The translations under genes were made by a program, and so were the position numbers. Below the pieces are notes generated by a model. The model made no database searches. It saw only the letters and a list, made by a program, of their open reading frames with translations, and had not been told where the DNA came from. Of a stretch of DNA of 64,000 nucleotides, positions 17,007 to 26,592 are shown piece after piece. This DNA is from Palleniella muris (lineage in GTDB: Bacteria; Bacteroidota; Bacteroidia; Bacteroidales; Bacteroidaceae): positions 1-64,000 of the forward strand of contig NZ_SRZC01000016.1 in the NCBI RefSeq assembly GCF_004792655.1, in the 5' to 3' direction. The first letter of the stretch is position 1, and the number at the start of each line of letters is the position of its first letter.

Positions 17007-19922
17007 ATGAGAAGAATCTTTACTTCCCTGCTTTTGACGGCAATGGCTGTCATAAGCGTTTCCGCAGCAAACGTTGTCGTGAAGATGAACAGCATCGCCA
17101 AGACAATGACTCTGGCAGAGAAGGCGACGGGAAAGGCTGTCGCCACAGGTGAGCCGTCAGGCACAACCTACACTTTCGAGGCTCCCTCGGGCGAGTATGT
17201 CCTCACAGGCTATGCCTCTGACGGCACTACTGTCACAGGAACGACGGAGCTGACTGTCACGGACGCCGGTGGGCAGGAGTTCGCAGTGTTCACCATAACA
17301 GCCTATGCCACAAACAAGAAGACTGTCCTCGTGGACGGTGAGGAGAAGAGCGTGGACTGGGAGGAAGGCACTGACTACTCCACCACTGCCTTTGCGTCAA
17401 GCCGTGAGGGAGAGACACGCACAATCACTCCGGGTAAGAGCACTTCAGGACAAACAACTTTCAACGTGCTGAGCGGTGACAGCTACCGTGTGGAGCTTGT
17501 CCCTTCAGAGGAGCACGCAACAGAAGGCTACCTGCCGTTCATGCAGAGCGGTACGGTGAATTTCAACGTTACAGTCAAAGGCGCTGTTCCTATGGGCTAT
17601 GCCTACACTGTCACCGTGCCTGCCGATGCCGGACTGATTATAGGGCAGAAGACAGCGCATTTTGTGGACTTTGCGAAGGTTGAGCCTAAGAGCATTGCCA
17701 ACGAAGGCGGTGCAAAGAAGTACAACTATGTCCTTGCTGCAGGCGGACAGTATAATTTCCGCACATGGCGCAAGGGTGGTTTGACAAATGCCGGTATCTT
17801 CACCATGAATGCCGACGAGGCGAAACGCCCTGTGCTGTCTTTCACCGATGAGGACTATAAGGCGGCAGACCCTAAGTTTGTTGACCGTGACGTGAAGTCC
17901 AACCAAGGCTACAACGTTGCGGACATCTTCGTGAACATAAACGAGAAAGGTCATCTCAGGATGAATGCCGGCGACTCATTCGACGCTCATGCCATGCGTT
18001 CATGGGAAATTGTCGACGGCATAACAAGCAACTATTTCATCGAACCGGATTTCCACTACACCGTGCTGAACGAGGACGGCACGCCTGACAACTCTGTCAT
18101 CGCCATTGACCGGGAGCCGGGCAGCGCATGGGCGGCAATCAAGGCGAAGAAGGACGGCACTGCCATTGTCCTTGTGGGATATGACGCAATCAGTGCTTGC
18201 CAGTATAACAACAACGGCGAGAAGAAGGACATGACAGGCGGCTCACTGTGGGGCGCGATATGGCCGGAGAACACTGCCGCCTACGTTGTCACGGTAGGAG
18301 GGAAGGAGAGTGGCATAACTCCTAACATGACCGTCAATGCAGGACGCAACACTGCCGACAAGAAGCTCGCCGGTGACAATGTGGATGCGGAGCTGGATGT
18401 CTTCTACTACGCAAAAGGGACAGACGGCTATGCCTACACCTTCAAGCCGGAGGGCGTGCAGACGGTCACTGTGGCTTATCCCGAACTTAGCTCTGCGACA
18501 GCGACTTACAAGGGCTTCTCTGCCGAGGGTGTGAAGAAGAACGAGGACGGTTCTTTCACCATACTGCTGAAGCACGGACGACAGATTGTGAAGCTCGAGG
18601 CAGAGAACGGTGCTGCCGACTATCAGGTGATGACGGCGAAAGAGGTGGCTTACACTCTCACCAACGCCACAAACCCGGAGAGCGAGACTTTCAGCGCAGG
18701 CGACAAGGTGGACATAAGGTTCAGCACCCTGTTCCACCCTGCAAACAAACTTGCGGGAATACATAACTTCCGCGCTGCCATAAACTATAACAAGACCTCC
18801 GAGGGTGTTGTCCTCGGCAGTGCAAGCGCCAACCAGTATGCGTTCGCTTCCACAGAGAAGGCGCAGACCGTCTCCCTCACTCTCCCTGCCGATTGGGACG
18901 GAAAGGAGAATGTGAAGCTCTCCGAAGGCTCTGTCTGCATCACTTATTTCGGTGACCCTCTCGGCAGCCACCGCACTGTATCACGCCTGAACGGACGCAA
19001 CCCTAACTTTACTGCTGTGCAGCAGAACACATTCCTCTGCTCACTGCCTGACATCGAGATAGGCAACCCTGCCGTCCACGGACTTGCCGTTGCCACTCTC
19101 GAGGATGTGGAGCTTGCCGAGGAAAGCCACATGCCGCAGTTCACCGCAGAGGACGAGGAGGCTATGGGCTTCCAGAGCGGTGATTTCTGGTTTGACATGT
19201 ATGTGATGAGCGAGTATGAGACATGGTGGGGTTATGGCGTTGCCAACCACACGTCTACGGACTACAAGGAGTTTGCCGACCAGTTCAACTCCTGCACGGG
19301 AAAGGGTGCCGACGGTTCAAAGAACTATGGCATCGCTTATGTCAGTGACTACATGGGACCGGTCAATGTGACCCTCACCACCGATGAGATGACGGCTGTG
19401 CCGGGCGTACAGGTGACAAACGCCGCATGGAGCCTTTCTTCAATGGCTAACGGCGACGGTGTGGCAAAGAGGTTTGGCAAGGGTGACTGGTTCAAGCTCA
19501 CTGCCACAGGCTATGACGATGAGGAGAACATCACGGGAACGAAGGAGTTCTACCTTGCCGACTGTCGTTCGGAGGACAACACGGAATGGTTCATCCTCAA
19601 CGACTGGGCGTTCATGGATCTGTCCGGTCTCGGTGCCGTGCGTCAGATTCGCTTCACTCTCTCAAGCAGCGACAATGGCACATGGGGCATGAACACTCCT
19701 GCTTACTTCTGTTATGACAACCTCGGCTGTGAGGGCACGGAGGAGACTCCTAAGGGCAACTACAACGATGTTGTGACAGCGATAAGCAATGTCAGCACAT
19801 CGACAGTCGCTCTCCGGCAGCGCTTCGACCTTCAGGGACGCCAACTCAATGGTGCACAGCGCGGCGTGAACATCATCCGCACCGCTGACGGCAAGGTGAT
19901 GAAGGTGGTGAGTGGCAGGTAG
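17007..19922 (+). CDS. Large secreted protein with a BtuH-like DUF4465 domain
   Basis: A 971-residue exported protein. After the signal peptide (ends VSA-ANV) come several Ig-like beta domains (to about 650), one with FSAGDKVDIRFSTLF-type strands. Residues about 725-915 match DUF4465: FQSGDFWFDMYVMSEYETWW, SDYMGPVNVTLTTDEM, GVQVTNAAWSLSSMANGDG and a CYDNLG end. Bacteroides BtuH, a surface B12-binding lipoprotein, is a DUF4465 protein. The C-terminus (FDLQGRQLNGAQRGVNIIR) resembles a secretion tail. Position behind the btuB/btuG-like genes supports a corrinoid role. Typical BtuH proteins are about a third of this length, so the N-terminal two thirds are an unexplained addition. Regulation by its own promoter is likely. 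Confidence 0.75.
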   Translation: MRRIFTSLLLTAMAVISVSAANVVVKMNSIAKTMTLAEKATGKAVATGEPSGTTYTFEAPSGEYVLTGYASDGTTVTGTTELTVTDAGGQEFAVFTITAYATNKKTVLVDGEEKSVDWEEGTDYSTTAFASSREGETRTITPGKSTSGQTTFNVLSGDSYRVELVPSEEHATEGYLPFMQSGTVNFNVTVKGAVPMGYAYTVTVPADAGLIIGQKTAHFVDFAKVEPKSIANEGGAKKYNYVLAAGGQYNFRTWRKGGLTNAGIFTMNADEAKRPVLSFTDEDYKAADPKFVDRDVKSNQGYNVADIFVNINEKGHLRMNAGDSFDAHAMRSWEIVDGITSNYFIEPDFHYTVLNEDGTPDNSVIAIDREPGSAWAAIKAKKDGTAIVLVGYDAISACQYNNNGEKKDMTGGSLWGAIWPENTAAYVVTVGGKESGITPNMTVNAGRNTADKKLAGDNVDAELDVFYYAKGTDGYAYTFKPEGVQTVTVAYPELSSATATYKGFSAEGVKKNEDGSFTILLKHGRQIVKLEAENGAADYQVMTAKEVAYTLTNATNPESETFSAGDKVDIRFSTLFHPANKLAGIHNFRAAINYNKTSEGVVLGSASANQYAFASTEKAQTVSLTLPADWDGKENVKLSEGSVCITYFGDPLGSHRTVSRLNGRNPNFTAVQQNTFLCSLPDIEIGNPAVHGLAVATLEDVELAEESHMPQFTAEDEEAMGFQSGDFWFDMYVMSEYETWWGYGVANHTSTDYKEFADQFNSCTGKGADGSKNYGIAYVSDYMGPVNVTLTTDEMTAVPGVQVTNAAWSLSSMANGDGVAKRFGKGDWFKLTATGYDDEENITGTKEFYLADCRSEDNTEWFILNDWAFMDLSGLGAVRQIRFTLSSSDNGTWGMNTPAYFCYDNLGCEGTEETPKGNYNDVVTAISNVSTSTVALRQRFDLQGRQLNGAQRGVNIIRTADGKVMKVVSGR

Positions 19923-19962
19923 TCAGTACTGACATAACTGACAATACTGTCAATATTGACTA
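19921..19962. repeat. 9-bp repeat tract, tract 5
   Basis: Four to five 9-mers (TCAGTACTGACATAACTGACA and similar) start at the stop codon of the DUF4465 gene and end just before the terminator hairpin. Confidence 0.75.
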
Positions 19963-19974
19963 ATATCCTTAAAA

Positions 19975-20005
19975 GAGGCGGGCATCCACCACGGATGCCC
20001 GCCTC
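19975..20005. terminator. Bidirectional terminator between the DUF4465 gene and susD
   Basis: Perfect 13-bp arms (GAGGCGGGCATCC and complement) with a five-base loop. A-rich sequence on the left and T-rich sequence on the right suit both converging genes. Confidence 0.9.
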
Positions 20006-20040
20006 GATTACTTTTTTGTTTGCAGTGAAGCGGCAGACAT

Positions 20041-21813
20041 TCAGAAGGCAGGATATCCCGGATTCTGAGTGTAGCGTCCTCCTGAGAAATTGTATTGTGG
20101 GACAGGGATAGGATAGTATTCATCCTTGCCTTCCGTAAACTTTGCGCCTGAGTAGTAAATGCGGTTGTCACATTCTGTCTCAAGGTAGGAATTCATCACT
20201 TTGTCGGCAATACCCCAGCGTACGAGATCGAAGAAACGCTCGCCTTCGAATGCTTTCTCAAGGCGTGTCTCGGTGCGGAGTGCCTGTCTCGCATAGTCCT
20301 GTGTCCATCCTGTGGCAGGATATTCCTTGATGAGATAGTTGGCGGCAGGCTTCGTGTTGTCGTTGAAATCCTTGACGCAAGGACTGCCGGCAGCGCGGCG
20401 GCGAATCTTGTTGATGATGTCGCGCGCTGTCCCAAGGTCATCACCTGTCTCGATGAGAGCCTCGGCTTTCCAGAGAAGGAGGTCGACAGTGCGGATAATC
20501 TGCCAGTTGAGCGATGATGCTCCCCAAGGCCAGCCCTGGTACATGTCGCCTGACTCAGGGGAAACCCAGAAACGCTTCACGCAGTTATGGCCGTAAGTCT
20601 CGCGGTCACGTACCCATGACCGGCATGGCGTGTCGGTGTAAGTCTTCCATGTTATGCCCGGGCGTCCGATGACAAAGTCAAGGCGAGGGTCAACGGTGTG
20701 GTCAGCGTTGGAGAGGATTTGTGTGTTGTCGTCTATGAATTTCACCACAGAGAAGTCAGGCAACGACTGATAGTTGAACACCGGCAGACCGTTCTCGTCA
20801 GTCTGGTAGGCATTGATAAGGTCCTGTGAAGGGAGGAAGAATCCGTCGCCATGGTAAGGAGAGTTGCCGCCGGGAGAGTTAAGGAGCTGGCTCCAGTTGA
20901 TGCGTCCGGCAGAAGGGCTGCCGTCATTCATGGAGTACTGTACGGCGAAGACAGACTCTTTTCCGTTCTCGTTAGCTATAATGTCAAGTCCCTGGAAGTC
21001 AGAGAGCAGGCCGTAGCGTCCTGTTGCGAGCACTTGGTCGACGAGTGAGACTACCTCTCCCAAGAGTGTTTTGTCCACGCTGACAACCTTATGAGTTGTC
21101 TCATCCTGCTTGTAAGCCTGATAAAGCTTCACCTTTGCCGCATAAGCGAGTGCCACGTATTTATGTATGCGTCCCACCTCCGGTTGTGTCTCAGGCAGCA
21201 TGTTGGCAGCCTCAAGGAGCTCGTTGGCAATCATTCCGAGCAGTTCGTCGCGTGAATACTTGTCGTTAGGGATGCTGACATAGTCCGGAGTCTCAACATT
21301 CTCGTCGAAATAAGGTACTTTCTTGAACAGGCGGACAAGGTCGAAGAAGAAGTGGGCGCGCAGCACCTTCATCTCTGCCATGCGGCTCTGCCTGTGATTT
21401 ATCTCGGAATCAGAATAACTGTTAAGCACTTTGAGGGCAGCGTTGGTGCGCTGGAGCTGGCAGTAGAGGCGGTACCATTTGTTGTCAAGGTTCCAGTTGC
21501 TGGCATCGACATCGAAGATTTCCATACGGTGTATCTCGTTCACGTCACCGGTGCCGCCGCCGCCTTTGTAAGCATTGTCGGACCGCACTTCGCCATACGC
21601 CCAGTTGTTTGCAGGGTAGAAGCAGCCATTATCCTGTTCGTTTACTCCGCCGAGTGCAGCATAAGCCGCATTACATAGGAGTTCTGCGCCTTCGCTTGTT
21701 CCCATCACTCCGTCGTTGAGCGAACCTTGTGGGGTGTTCTCCAAAAAGTCGTCAGAGCAGGAGGACACAGTGGCTGCCATTATTATTGTCGGAAGGATAT
21801 GTTTGAATTTCAT
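20041..21813 (-). CDS. SusD-like surface glycan-binding lipoprotein
   Basis: A 590-residue RagB/SusD protein. The lipoprotein signal ends in SSC (Cys near residue 19) followed by SDDFLENTPQG, the usual start of the family. TPR-like helices (about 70-330) and the C-terminal ERFFDLVRWG and GYPAF-type ending are present. It forms the lid on the SusC barrel and helps capture oligosaccharides. It lies 42 bp behind susC and must share its transcript. The ligand is inferred to be fructan because the susC promoter carries the GH32-type operator; sequence alone does not say. Confidence 0.93.
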   Translation of the reverse strand: MKFKHILPTIIMAATVSSCSDDFLENTPQGSLNDGVMGTSEGAELLCNAAYAALGGVNEQDNGCFYPANNWAYGEVRSDNAYKGGGGTGDVNEIHRMEIFDVDASNWNLDNKWYRLYCQLQRTNAALKVLNSYSDSEINHRQSRMAEMKVLRAHFFFDLVRLFKKVPYFDENVETPDYVSIPNDKYSRDELLGMIANELLEAANMLPETQPEVGRIHKYVALAYAAKVKLYQAYKQDETTHKVVSVDKTLLGEVVSLVDQVLATGRYGLLSDFQGLDIIANENGKESVFAVQYSMNDGSPSAGRINWSQLLNSPGGNSPYHGDGFFLPSQDLINAYQTDENGLPVFNYQSLPDFSVVKFIDDNTQILSNADHTVDPRLDFVIGRPGITWKTYTDTPCRSWVRDRETYGHNCVKRFWVSPESGDMYQGWPWGASSLNWQIIRTVDLLLWKAEALIETGDDLGTARDIINKIRRRAAGSPCVKDFNDNTKPAANYLIKEYPATGWTQDYARQALRTETRLEKAFEGERFFDLVRWGIADKVMNSYLETECDNRIYYSGAKFTEGKDEYYPIPVPQYNFSGGRYTQNPGYPAF

Positions 21814-21855
21814 GTTATTGCTTTTGTTTATTTGTATGAGTCAGTTTTGTCATTT

Positions 21856-24800
21856 TTAGAAACCGAATTGCAATCCGATTGTATAGTTGCGCGGAATGGC
21901 ATAAGGATAGCCCAGTCCTTCGGGGTCAGCTCCGTTGTAGGCTGTGACGGTGAAGACGTTCTGCGCCTGGAAATACACGCGGGCATTGGTGAGGTGGAGC
22001 TTATTCTTCAGCGTTTGTGGCAGGGTGTAGCCAAGAGTCAGTGTCTTCAGCCGGAGGTAGGAACCGTTCTCCACATAGTAGCGCGAAAGTTCATTCTCGT
22101 TGTTGCTGTTGTTGGTTGTCGGCGCAGGGATGTCGCAGTTGTAGACACCTGTTGTGAGGTAGTCCTCATAAGCATTGGCAGCCTCAAGCAGTCGTGTGGA
22201 ATGGTTGCCTGTCCAGAGCTGGAAGAAGTCGGTGTAGTACTTGGAGTTGTTGTAAGCGTCCCTGAATGTCGCACTGAGGAATGCAGAGAGGTCGAAGCCC
22301 TTCCAGTTCAGTCCGAGGTTGAGTCCGAGCTGTGCCTTAGGGAGGTCGCAGCCGAGCCATGTGCGGTCGGCGGAGCTTATTCTGCCGTCATTGTTGGTGT
22401 CAACATACTTCAGTCGCCCCACTTCCGGCTTGCCGAACTCTATCTGATATGTTGAGCAATAGTCGTCAACCTCCTGCTGTGTCCGGAACACGCCGTCAGT
22501 CTCGTAGCCCATCCATGAGCCGTAAGGCTGTCCCACGAGTGATTTGTCGATGCCGTTGCCACCGCCGTAAGTGTAGTAGATGTCATCAAGGAGTGATGTC
22601 ACCTTGTTCTTTGTCACAGTGATGTTGAAGCCTATGCTGTAGTCAACCTCTCCGGCATGGTCACGCCAGTTGAGTTGTGCCTCAAAGCCCTTGTTGACCA
22701 TTTCTCCGCCGTTGTACCAGCAGTAGCCTCCTTCGCCGATGATGGCGATGTAAGGTTTTTCCACGAGCATGTCCTTTGTCTTCTTGTGGAAGTAGTCAAG
22801 CGAGCCATACAGTCTGCCGTTGAGCATGGAAAAGTCGATGCCGACGTTGGTTTGGCAGGTCTTCTCCCATGTAAGGTCAGGGTTTCTATCCTGAATCTTG
22901 TAGGCACCTGGGGAGAGAGTTGTGCCGTCGCCGTTCATGTTATAGGAGCTTGCCTGAAGGCTCACGAGATATTTTGTGTAGAAAGCCTCATTGTCGATGA
23001 TGTCATTGCCGTTGACGCCCCATGCCGCGCGCAGCTTGAGGTCGTTGAGCCATGGCTTTGTGTTCTCCATGAACTTCTCCTCACTGACGCGCCATCCTGC
23101 CGAGAATGAAGGGAACACGTCAGCGTTGTTCTCATGGCTTAGGCGTGAAGAGGCGTCGCGGCGTATGGTCACGGAAGCAAGATAGCGGTTGTCGTAAGAA
23201 TAGTTTATCTTGCCGAAGGCGGAGTACATGGTGTAGTTGCTTGCTCCTGCGCCCACGGTCTGTCCTGCTGTCGTTGAAGAGAGGTACTGGTAGTTAGGGT
23301 CTTCGATGGCAAGTTTTGTGCCGAATCCGTTCATGTCCTCAGTATGGTATTTCTTTGCTTCGATGCCGAGGAGTCCCATGAGTGAGTTTTTTCCTGATTC
23401 AATGTTATATTGCGCTGTGTTTGTCCACACCCAGTCGGTACGCTTCACTGTTGACTGTGAGAGCTTGTTGACATCATCGCGAAGCCATTTTGGCTCGAAG
23501 GTCTTGTTTGTCTCGTTGTAGTAGTTTATGCCGAAGTTTGTCTTCAGGATAAGGTTCTTGACAGGTTCGACGGAGAGATATGCGTTGCCAAGGATGCGCC
23601 AGTACTCATGGTTGTTGTTGGAGTTCATCTCTATGAGGCGCAAGGCGTTTGACGTATCGCCGAGTACATCAGATATAGCGTCGTTGTATGCGCCGGAAGC
23701 GTCGTAGACAGCCTTTGCCGGATGCTGCTTCACAGCGTTCTCCTCGATGCCGTCAGGAGCATAGTGAGCCTTCCACCAGTTGACTGTAGCATTGCCGCCA
23801 ACCTTCAGGTGGTTGTCAAGGAAAGCGTAGTCAGAGCCAAGGCGTGAGTTGACGCGCTGGAAGTCAGTGCCTTTGACGATACCGTCATGGTCGAGGAAAC
23901 TGAGAGAGAATGCCGTTGAGCCGTTCTCAGAGCCGCGCCGTAGCCCCACGGTGTAGGTCTGCATGAGGGCGGTGCGGTGAATCTCGTCCTCCCATGATGT
24001 GCTTTGCGGAAGCACGTCTTCGCCGTTAAGGTTCTTGTAAGTCCGGAGGGAAGGAGTGGCACCGTTGCCATAGATGGCACTGTTGGGAGTGGCACCGTTG
24101 TTGGCGTTGCGGAAAGCAGTCCAGTAAGTCTGTCCCCACTGGTCGGCGTTCAAGAGGTCAAGCCCCTTGTTGTAAGTCTGGATTTGCAGCGAAGCGTCGA
24201 ATGTCACGTGGCATTCGCCCTTCTTTGCGCGCTTTGTTGTAATGATGATGACACCGTTGGCAGCCTGTGCACCGTAGATGGCAGCAGACGAAGCGTCCTT
24301 AAGCACCTGTATTGACTCAATGTCGGAAGCGTTGATGACAGTAGCGATGTTATCGCGTGTCATCACGCCGTCGATGACATAAAGCGGACTGTTGGCGTCG
24401 CCGCGGAAGGAAGAAGCGCCGCGGATGGATGTTGATGTTGATGTGCCGCCGGGAGTGCCGTCGGTGACGATGTTCACACCTGCCACTCTGCCTTGCAGAG
24501 CCTGCATCACGTTGCCCGTAGGAGTGTCAGCCACGTCCTTCATCTTCACCACGGAGACAGAGCCGATAAGGTCGGCTTTCTTCTCTGTGGAATAGCCGAC
24601 GACGACAACTTCCTCGAGGAGTGCGTTGTCCTCTGACATTTTAACGACCATGCCGTCCTTTGCCGGTGCGGTCCGGTTAGTGTAGCCGATGTACGAGACC
24701 ACGAGTTCCGCGCCTTCAGGGACTTTCACGGTGAAGTTGCCTTCGATGTCCGTCAGCACACCGGTGTTCTGGCCCTTGCACACGACTGAGGCGCCGAGCA

Positions 24801-24912
24801 ACGGCTCGTTGTCCGCCTTTGACACGACAGTGCCGTGCACCGTGATGTCCTGTGCCGCTGCTCCCAATGAGGTGAGGAGAGCGAAGAAGAGAATGATGAG
24901 TTTCTTGTTCAT
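21856..24912 (-). CDS. SusC-like TonB-dependent oligosaccharide transporter
   Basis: A 1018-residue outer-membrane transporter. After the signal peptide (AAA-QDI) comes a carboxypeptidase-D-like domain (about 24-100: VHGTVVSKADNEPLLGASV). A plug follows with the SusC signature SIRGASSFRGDANSPLYVID (about 165-185), then the barrel, ending NYTIGLQFGF. It imports oligosaccharides with TonB energy together with SusD. No hydrolase or regulator adjoins the pair, which is unusual for a PUL. The 36-bp operator shared with the fructan operon suggests that it belongs to that system at a distance of about 15 kb. Confidence 0.94.
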   Translation of the reverse strand: MNKKLIILFFALLTSLGAAAQDITVHGTVVSKADNEPLLGASVVCKGQNTGVLTDIEGNFTVKVPEGAELVVSYIGYTNRTAPAKDGMVVKMSEDNALLEEVVVVGYSTEKKADLIGSVSVVKMKDVADTPTGNVMQALQGRVAGVNIVTDGTPGGTSTSTSIRGASSFRGDANSPLYVIDGVMTRDNIATVINASDIESIQVLKDASSAAIYGAQAANGVIIITTKRAKKGECHVTFDASLQIQTYNKGLDLLNADQWGQTYWTAFRNANNGATPNSAIYGNGATPSLRTYKNLNGEDVLPQSTSWEDEIHRTALMQTYTVGLRRGSENGSTAFSLSFLDHDGIVKGTDFQRVNSRLGSDYAFLDNHLKVGGNATVNWWKAHYAPDGIEENAVKQHPAKAVYDASGAYNDAISDVLGDTSNALRLIEMNSNNNHEYWRILGNAYLSVEPVKNLILKTNFGINYYNETNKTFEPKWLRDDVNKLSQSTVKRTDWVWTNTAQYNIESGKNSLMGLLGIEAKKYHTEDMNGFGTKLAIEDPNYQYLSSTTAGQTVGAGASNYTMYSAFGKINYSYDNRYLASVTIRRDASSRLSHENNADVFPSFSAGWRVSEEKFMENTKPWLNDLKLRAAWGVNGNDIIDNEAFYTKYLVSLQASSYNMNGDGTTLSPGAYKIQDRNPDLTWEKTCQTNVGIDFSMLNGRLYGSLDYFHKKTKDMLVEKPYIAIIGEGGYCWYNGGEMVNKGFEAQLNWRDHAGEVDYSIGFNITVTKNKVTSLLDDIYYTYGGGNGIDKSLVGQPYGSWMGYETDGVFRTQQEVDDYCSTYQIEFGKPEVGRLKYVDTNNDGRISSADRTWLGCDLPKAQLGLNLGLNWKGFDLSAFLSATFRDAYNNSKYYTDFFQLWTGNHSTRLLEAANAYEDYLTTGVYNCDIPAPTTNNSNNENELSRYYVENGSYLRLKTLTLGYTLPQTLKNKLHLTNARVYFQAQNVFTVTAYNGADPEGLGYPYAIPRNYTIGLQFGF

Positions 24913-25034
24913 AGATATAAAGTTTGATTATTGTTTTTCTTGTTGAAGTTGTTTAAACTAATTGTGTTGCCTTGGTTGATGATTTTCACTCCATGATTAT
25001 GTTTTTTTTCAAGCCTTGTCAGGTTTTCGTGGTG

Positions 25035-25042
25035 CAAATTTA
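25035..25042 (-). promoter_or_regulatory. -7 box of the susCD promoter
   Basis: TAAATTTG on the minus strand, followed by C, about 120 bp before susC. It lies exactly 52 bp downstream of the candidate operator, as in the GH32 promoter. Confidence 0.7.
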
Positions 25043-25094
25043 TGCTTTATGTCTTTAACGTGCAAGCAAAAGGGTTGCATCTGCTGGAAATAGT

Positions 25095-25130
25095 GTTACA
25101 TGCAACGAAAATGGCATCGAATGTAACGTG
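25095..25130 (-). promoter_or_regulatory. Candidate operator of the fructose regulator, copy 2
   Basis: On the minus strand: CACGTTACATTCG, then GTTGCATGTAAC, cores 21 bp apart. The pattern CACGTTACAWTCG...GTTRCATGWAAC is shared with 5931-5966. Bases between the half-sites differ, so conservation is limited to the presumed contact positions. Confidence 0.7.
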
Positions 25131-25245
25131 AGTTTGACGAAATTGCAACAATGTGCGGAGTATCATCAAGTTTTTTTCAGGGTGAGCCGCCGTTTCACGG
25201 TGCAGAATCACTTGCCCTGAGACATGTCGCTTCACGCTCTGCATG

Positions 25246-25318
25246 ACAAAAGGTAACGTTTTTTCGACAGAGCCTTACCTTTCACCATGCAAAGCCTTAC
25301 CTTTCGTCATGAAAAATG
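25246..25318. repeat. 22-bp palindromic repeat family, cluster 2
   Basis: Two well-formed 22-mers (CCTTACCTTTCACCATGCAAAG and a neighbour starting CCTTACCTTTCGTCATG) plus a reversed AAAAGGTAACG half-unit. They lie between the susC upstream region and the glycosyltransferase terminator. Confidence 0.75.
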
Positions 25319-25398
25319 ATATGGCTCTGAGAAAAAAGAAACAAAAGAATTGTTCCTTTGCGACATTTTCGTGATGTTCCTCATGTGGAATTGGCAAG

Positions 25399-25450
25399 AG
25401 AAAGAGCCGTATCACACTCTGTTCTTATGAGTAATGATACGGCTCTTTCT
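25399..25450 (-). terminator. Terminator of the glycosyltransferase operon
   Basis: Perfect 16-bp arms AGAAAGAGCCGTATCA (25399-25414) and its complement (25435-25450), with an inner ACTC/GAGT pair. The stem reaches the stop codon of the glycosyltransferase gene. Confidence 0.85.
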
Positions 25451-26577
25451 TATGCTTTGTCATCATGTAGCAGGGAATTGTAGAGGCTTTCGTATTGCCG
25501 TGCCACCTTGCGGTGGTCATGGTGTCGCTGCACATACTCCACGGACCGGCGTTTGAGTTCCGGGATGCGCTCGCGGTGGTGGATGAGGTTCTTCAGTTGG
25601 GCATAGACACTCTCGTAGGACGGCAGCACGTTGATGATTGGGCGCAGCTCATGCTCGTTGATGATCTTGTAGCTCTCCGGTTCTCCTCCTCCGATGTCGA
25701 TGATGCCCTTTGACATGGCGAGGAGGGAGTTCATGGACGGTGTGTAGCTGTAGAGCTGGTCGAGGATGGCGTCGCTGCCCTCCATAATCTGCTTGTACTC
25801 GTCATAGGGCACGTTCTCCACGATGCGCAGTTCGGCGAGGTGGGGGAAGTCGCGCACGATGTCTTGTGCCGCGCGGAGCATGATGTCCGTGCCTTTGACG
25901 ATGGTGCGGTCCTTCTGTATGCCGATGAAGAGCTTCACCTTGTCGCCCACGGAGAACTCTGTCGGCGTGTTTTCCATGATTATGGGCAGAGGGATGAAGG
26001 ACAGTTTTTCGGGATAGACATTGCGGTAGCATGCCCAGTATTCGTAGAGGCAGGCAACGATGTGGTCGCAGTCCTTGGCGACATGGCGGCATATTCCCAC
26101 CTCGTGGCGGGAGTCCTCTATCCACTGTTCGCGCTGGAGTGTGGCAGCACTGTCGTGCCTTATTGTTGCGCCAATCCTTTGGTCGCTGTAGCGCAGGGCG
26201 TCGGAGTGGAGCATCTGTTCCACGATGTGCGGGTCGTCGCCGAAAGAGCCGAGGATGATGTGGCGGTTATGGCGTCGGATGAAGTTGTAGAACGGTCGCA
26301 GGTGCGTTCCGCGCAGTTCGAGGAACATGGGGTTGCTCAGCTGCACGATGTCGTAGCCCTTGCACCGGCGGAAGATGGGCAGCAGGTGACGGAGGTAGTC
26401 GATGAGTGCCAGTTTGCCGTTGATGTCCGTGCGCCGTTCGAGGCAGATGTCGTAGGCGGGGAACCGGTGCCATGCTGTCCTGTTGCTTATGCAGCGCACC
26501 TCGTGGCCTTGTTCTGCGAGTCCTGTGGCGAGGTTGCTATGGAGAGTGCTCGGATTACCGAAGAGCAGGATTTTCAT
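25450..26577 (-). CDS. Glycosyltransferase, probable family 4 (GT-B fold)
   Basis: A 375-residue cytoplasmic sugar transferase. The N-terminal MKILLFGNPSTLHSNLATGL with GHEVRCIS matches the acceptor-side Rossmann domain of GT-B enzymes. The second domain has IGIQKDRTIVKGTDIMLRAA and, in the sugar-nucleotide site region, YSYTPSMNSLLAMSKG in place of the usual E-x7-E motif; a later GGGEPESY may take part. It is the last gene of a three-gene glycosyltransferase series. Donor and acceptor are unknown; LPS, capsule or glycoprotein glycan synthesis are the usual roles. Confidence 0.8.
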   Translation of the reverse strand: MKILLFGNPSTLHSNLATGLAEQGHEVRCISNRTAWHRFPAYDICLERRTDINGKLALIDYLRHLLPIFRRCKGYDIVQLSNPMFLELRGTHLRPFYNFIRRHNRHIILGSFGDDPHIVEQMLHSDALRYSDQRIGATIRHDSAATLQREQWIEDSRHEVGICRHVAKDCDHIVACLYEYWACYRNVYPEKLSFIPLPIIMENTPTEFSVGDKVKLFIGIQKDRTIVKGTDIMLRAAQDIVRDFPHLAELRIVENVPYDEYKQIMEGSDAILDQLYSYTPSMNSLLAMSKGIIDIGGGEPESYKIINEHELRPIINVLPSYESVYAQLKNLIHHRERIPELKRRSVEYVQRHHDHRKVARQYESLYNSLLHDDKA

Positions 26578-26592
26578 TGTTTGGTTGTGGGT

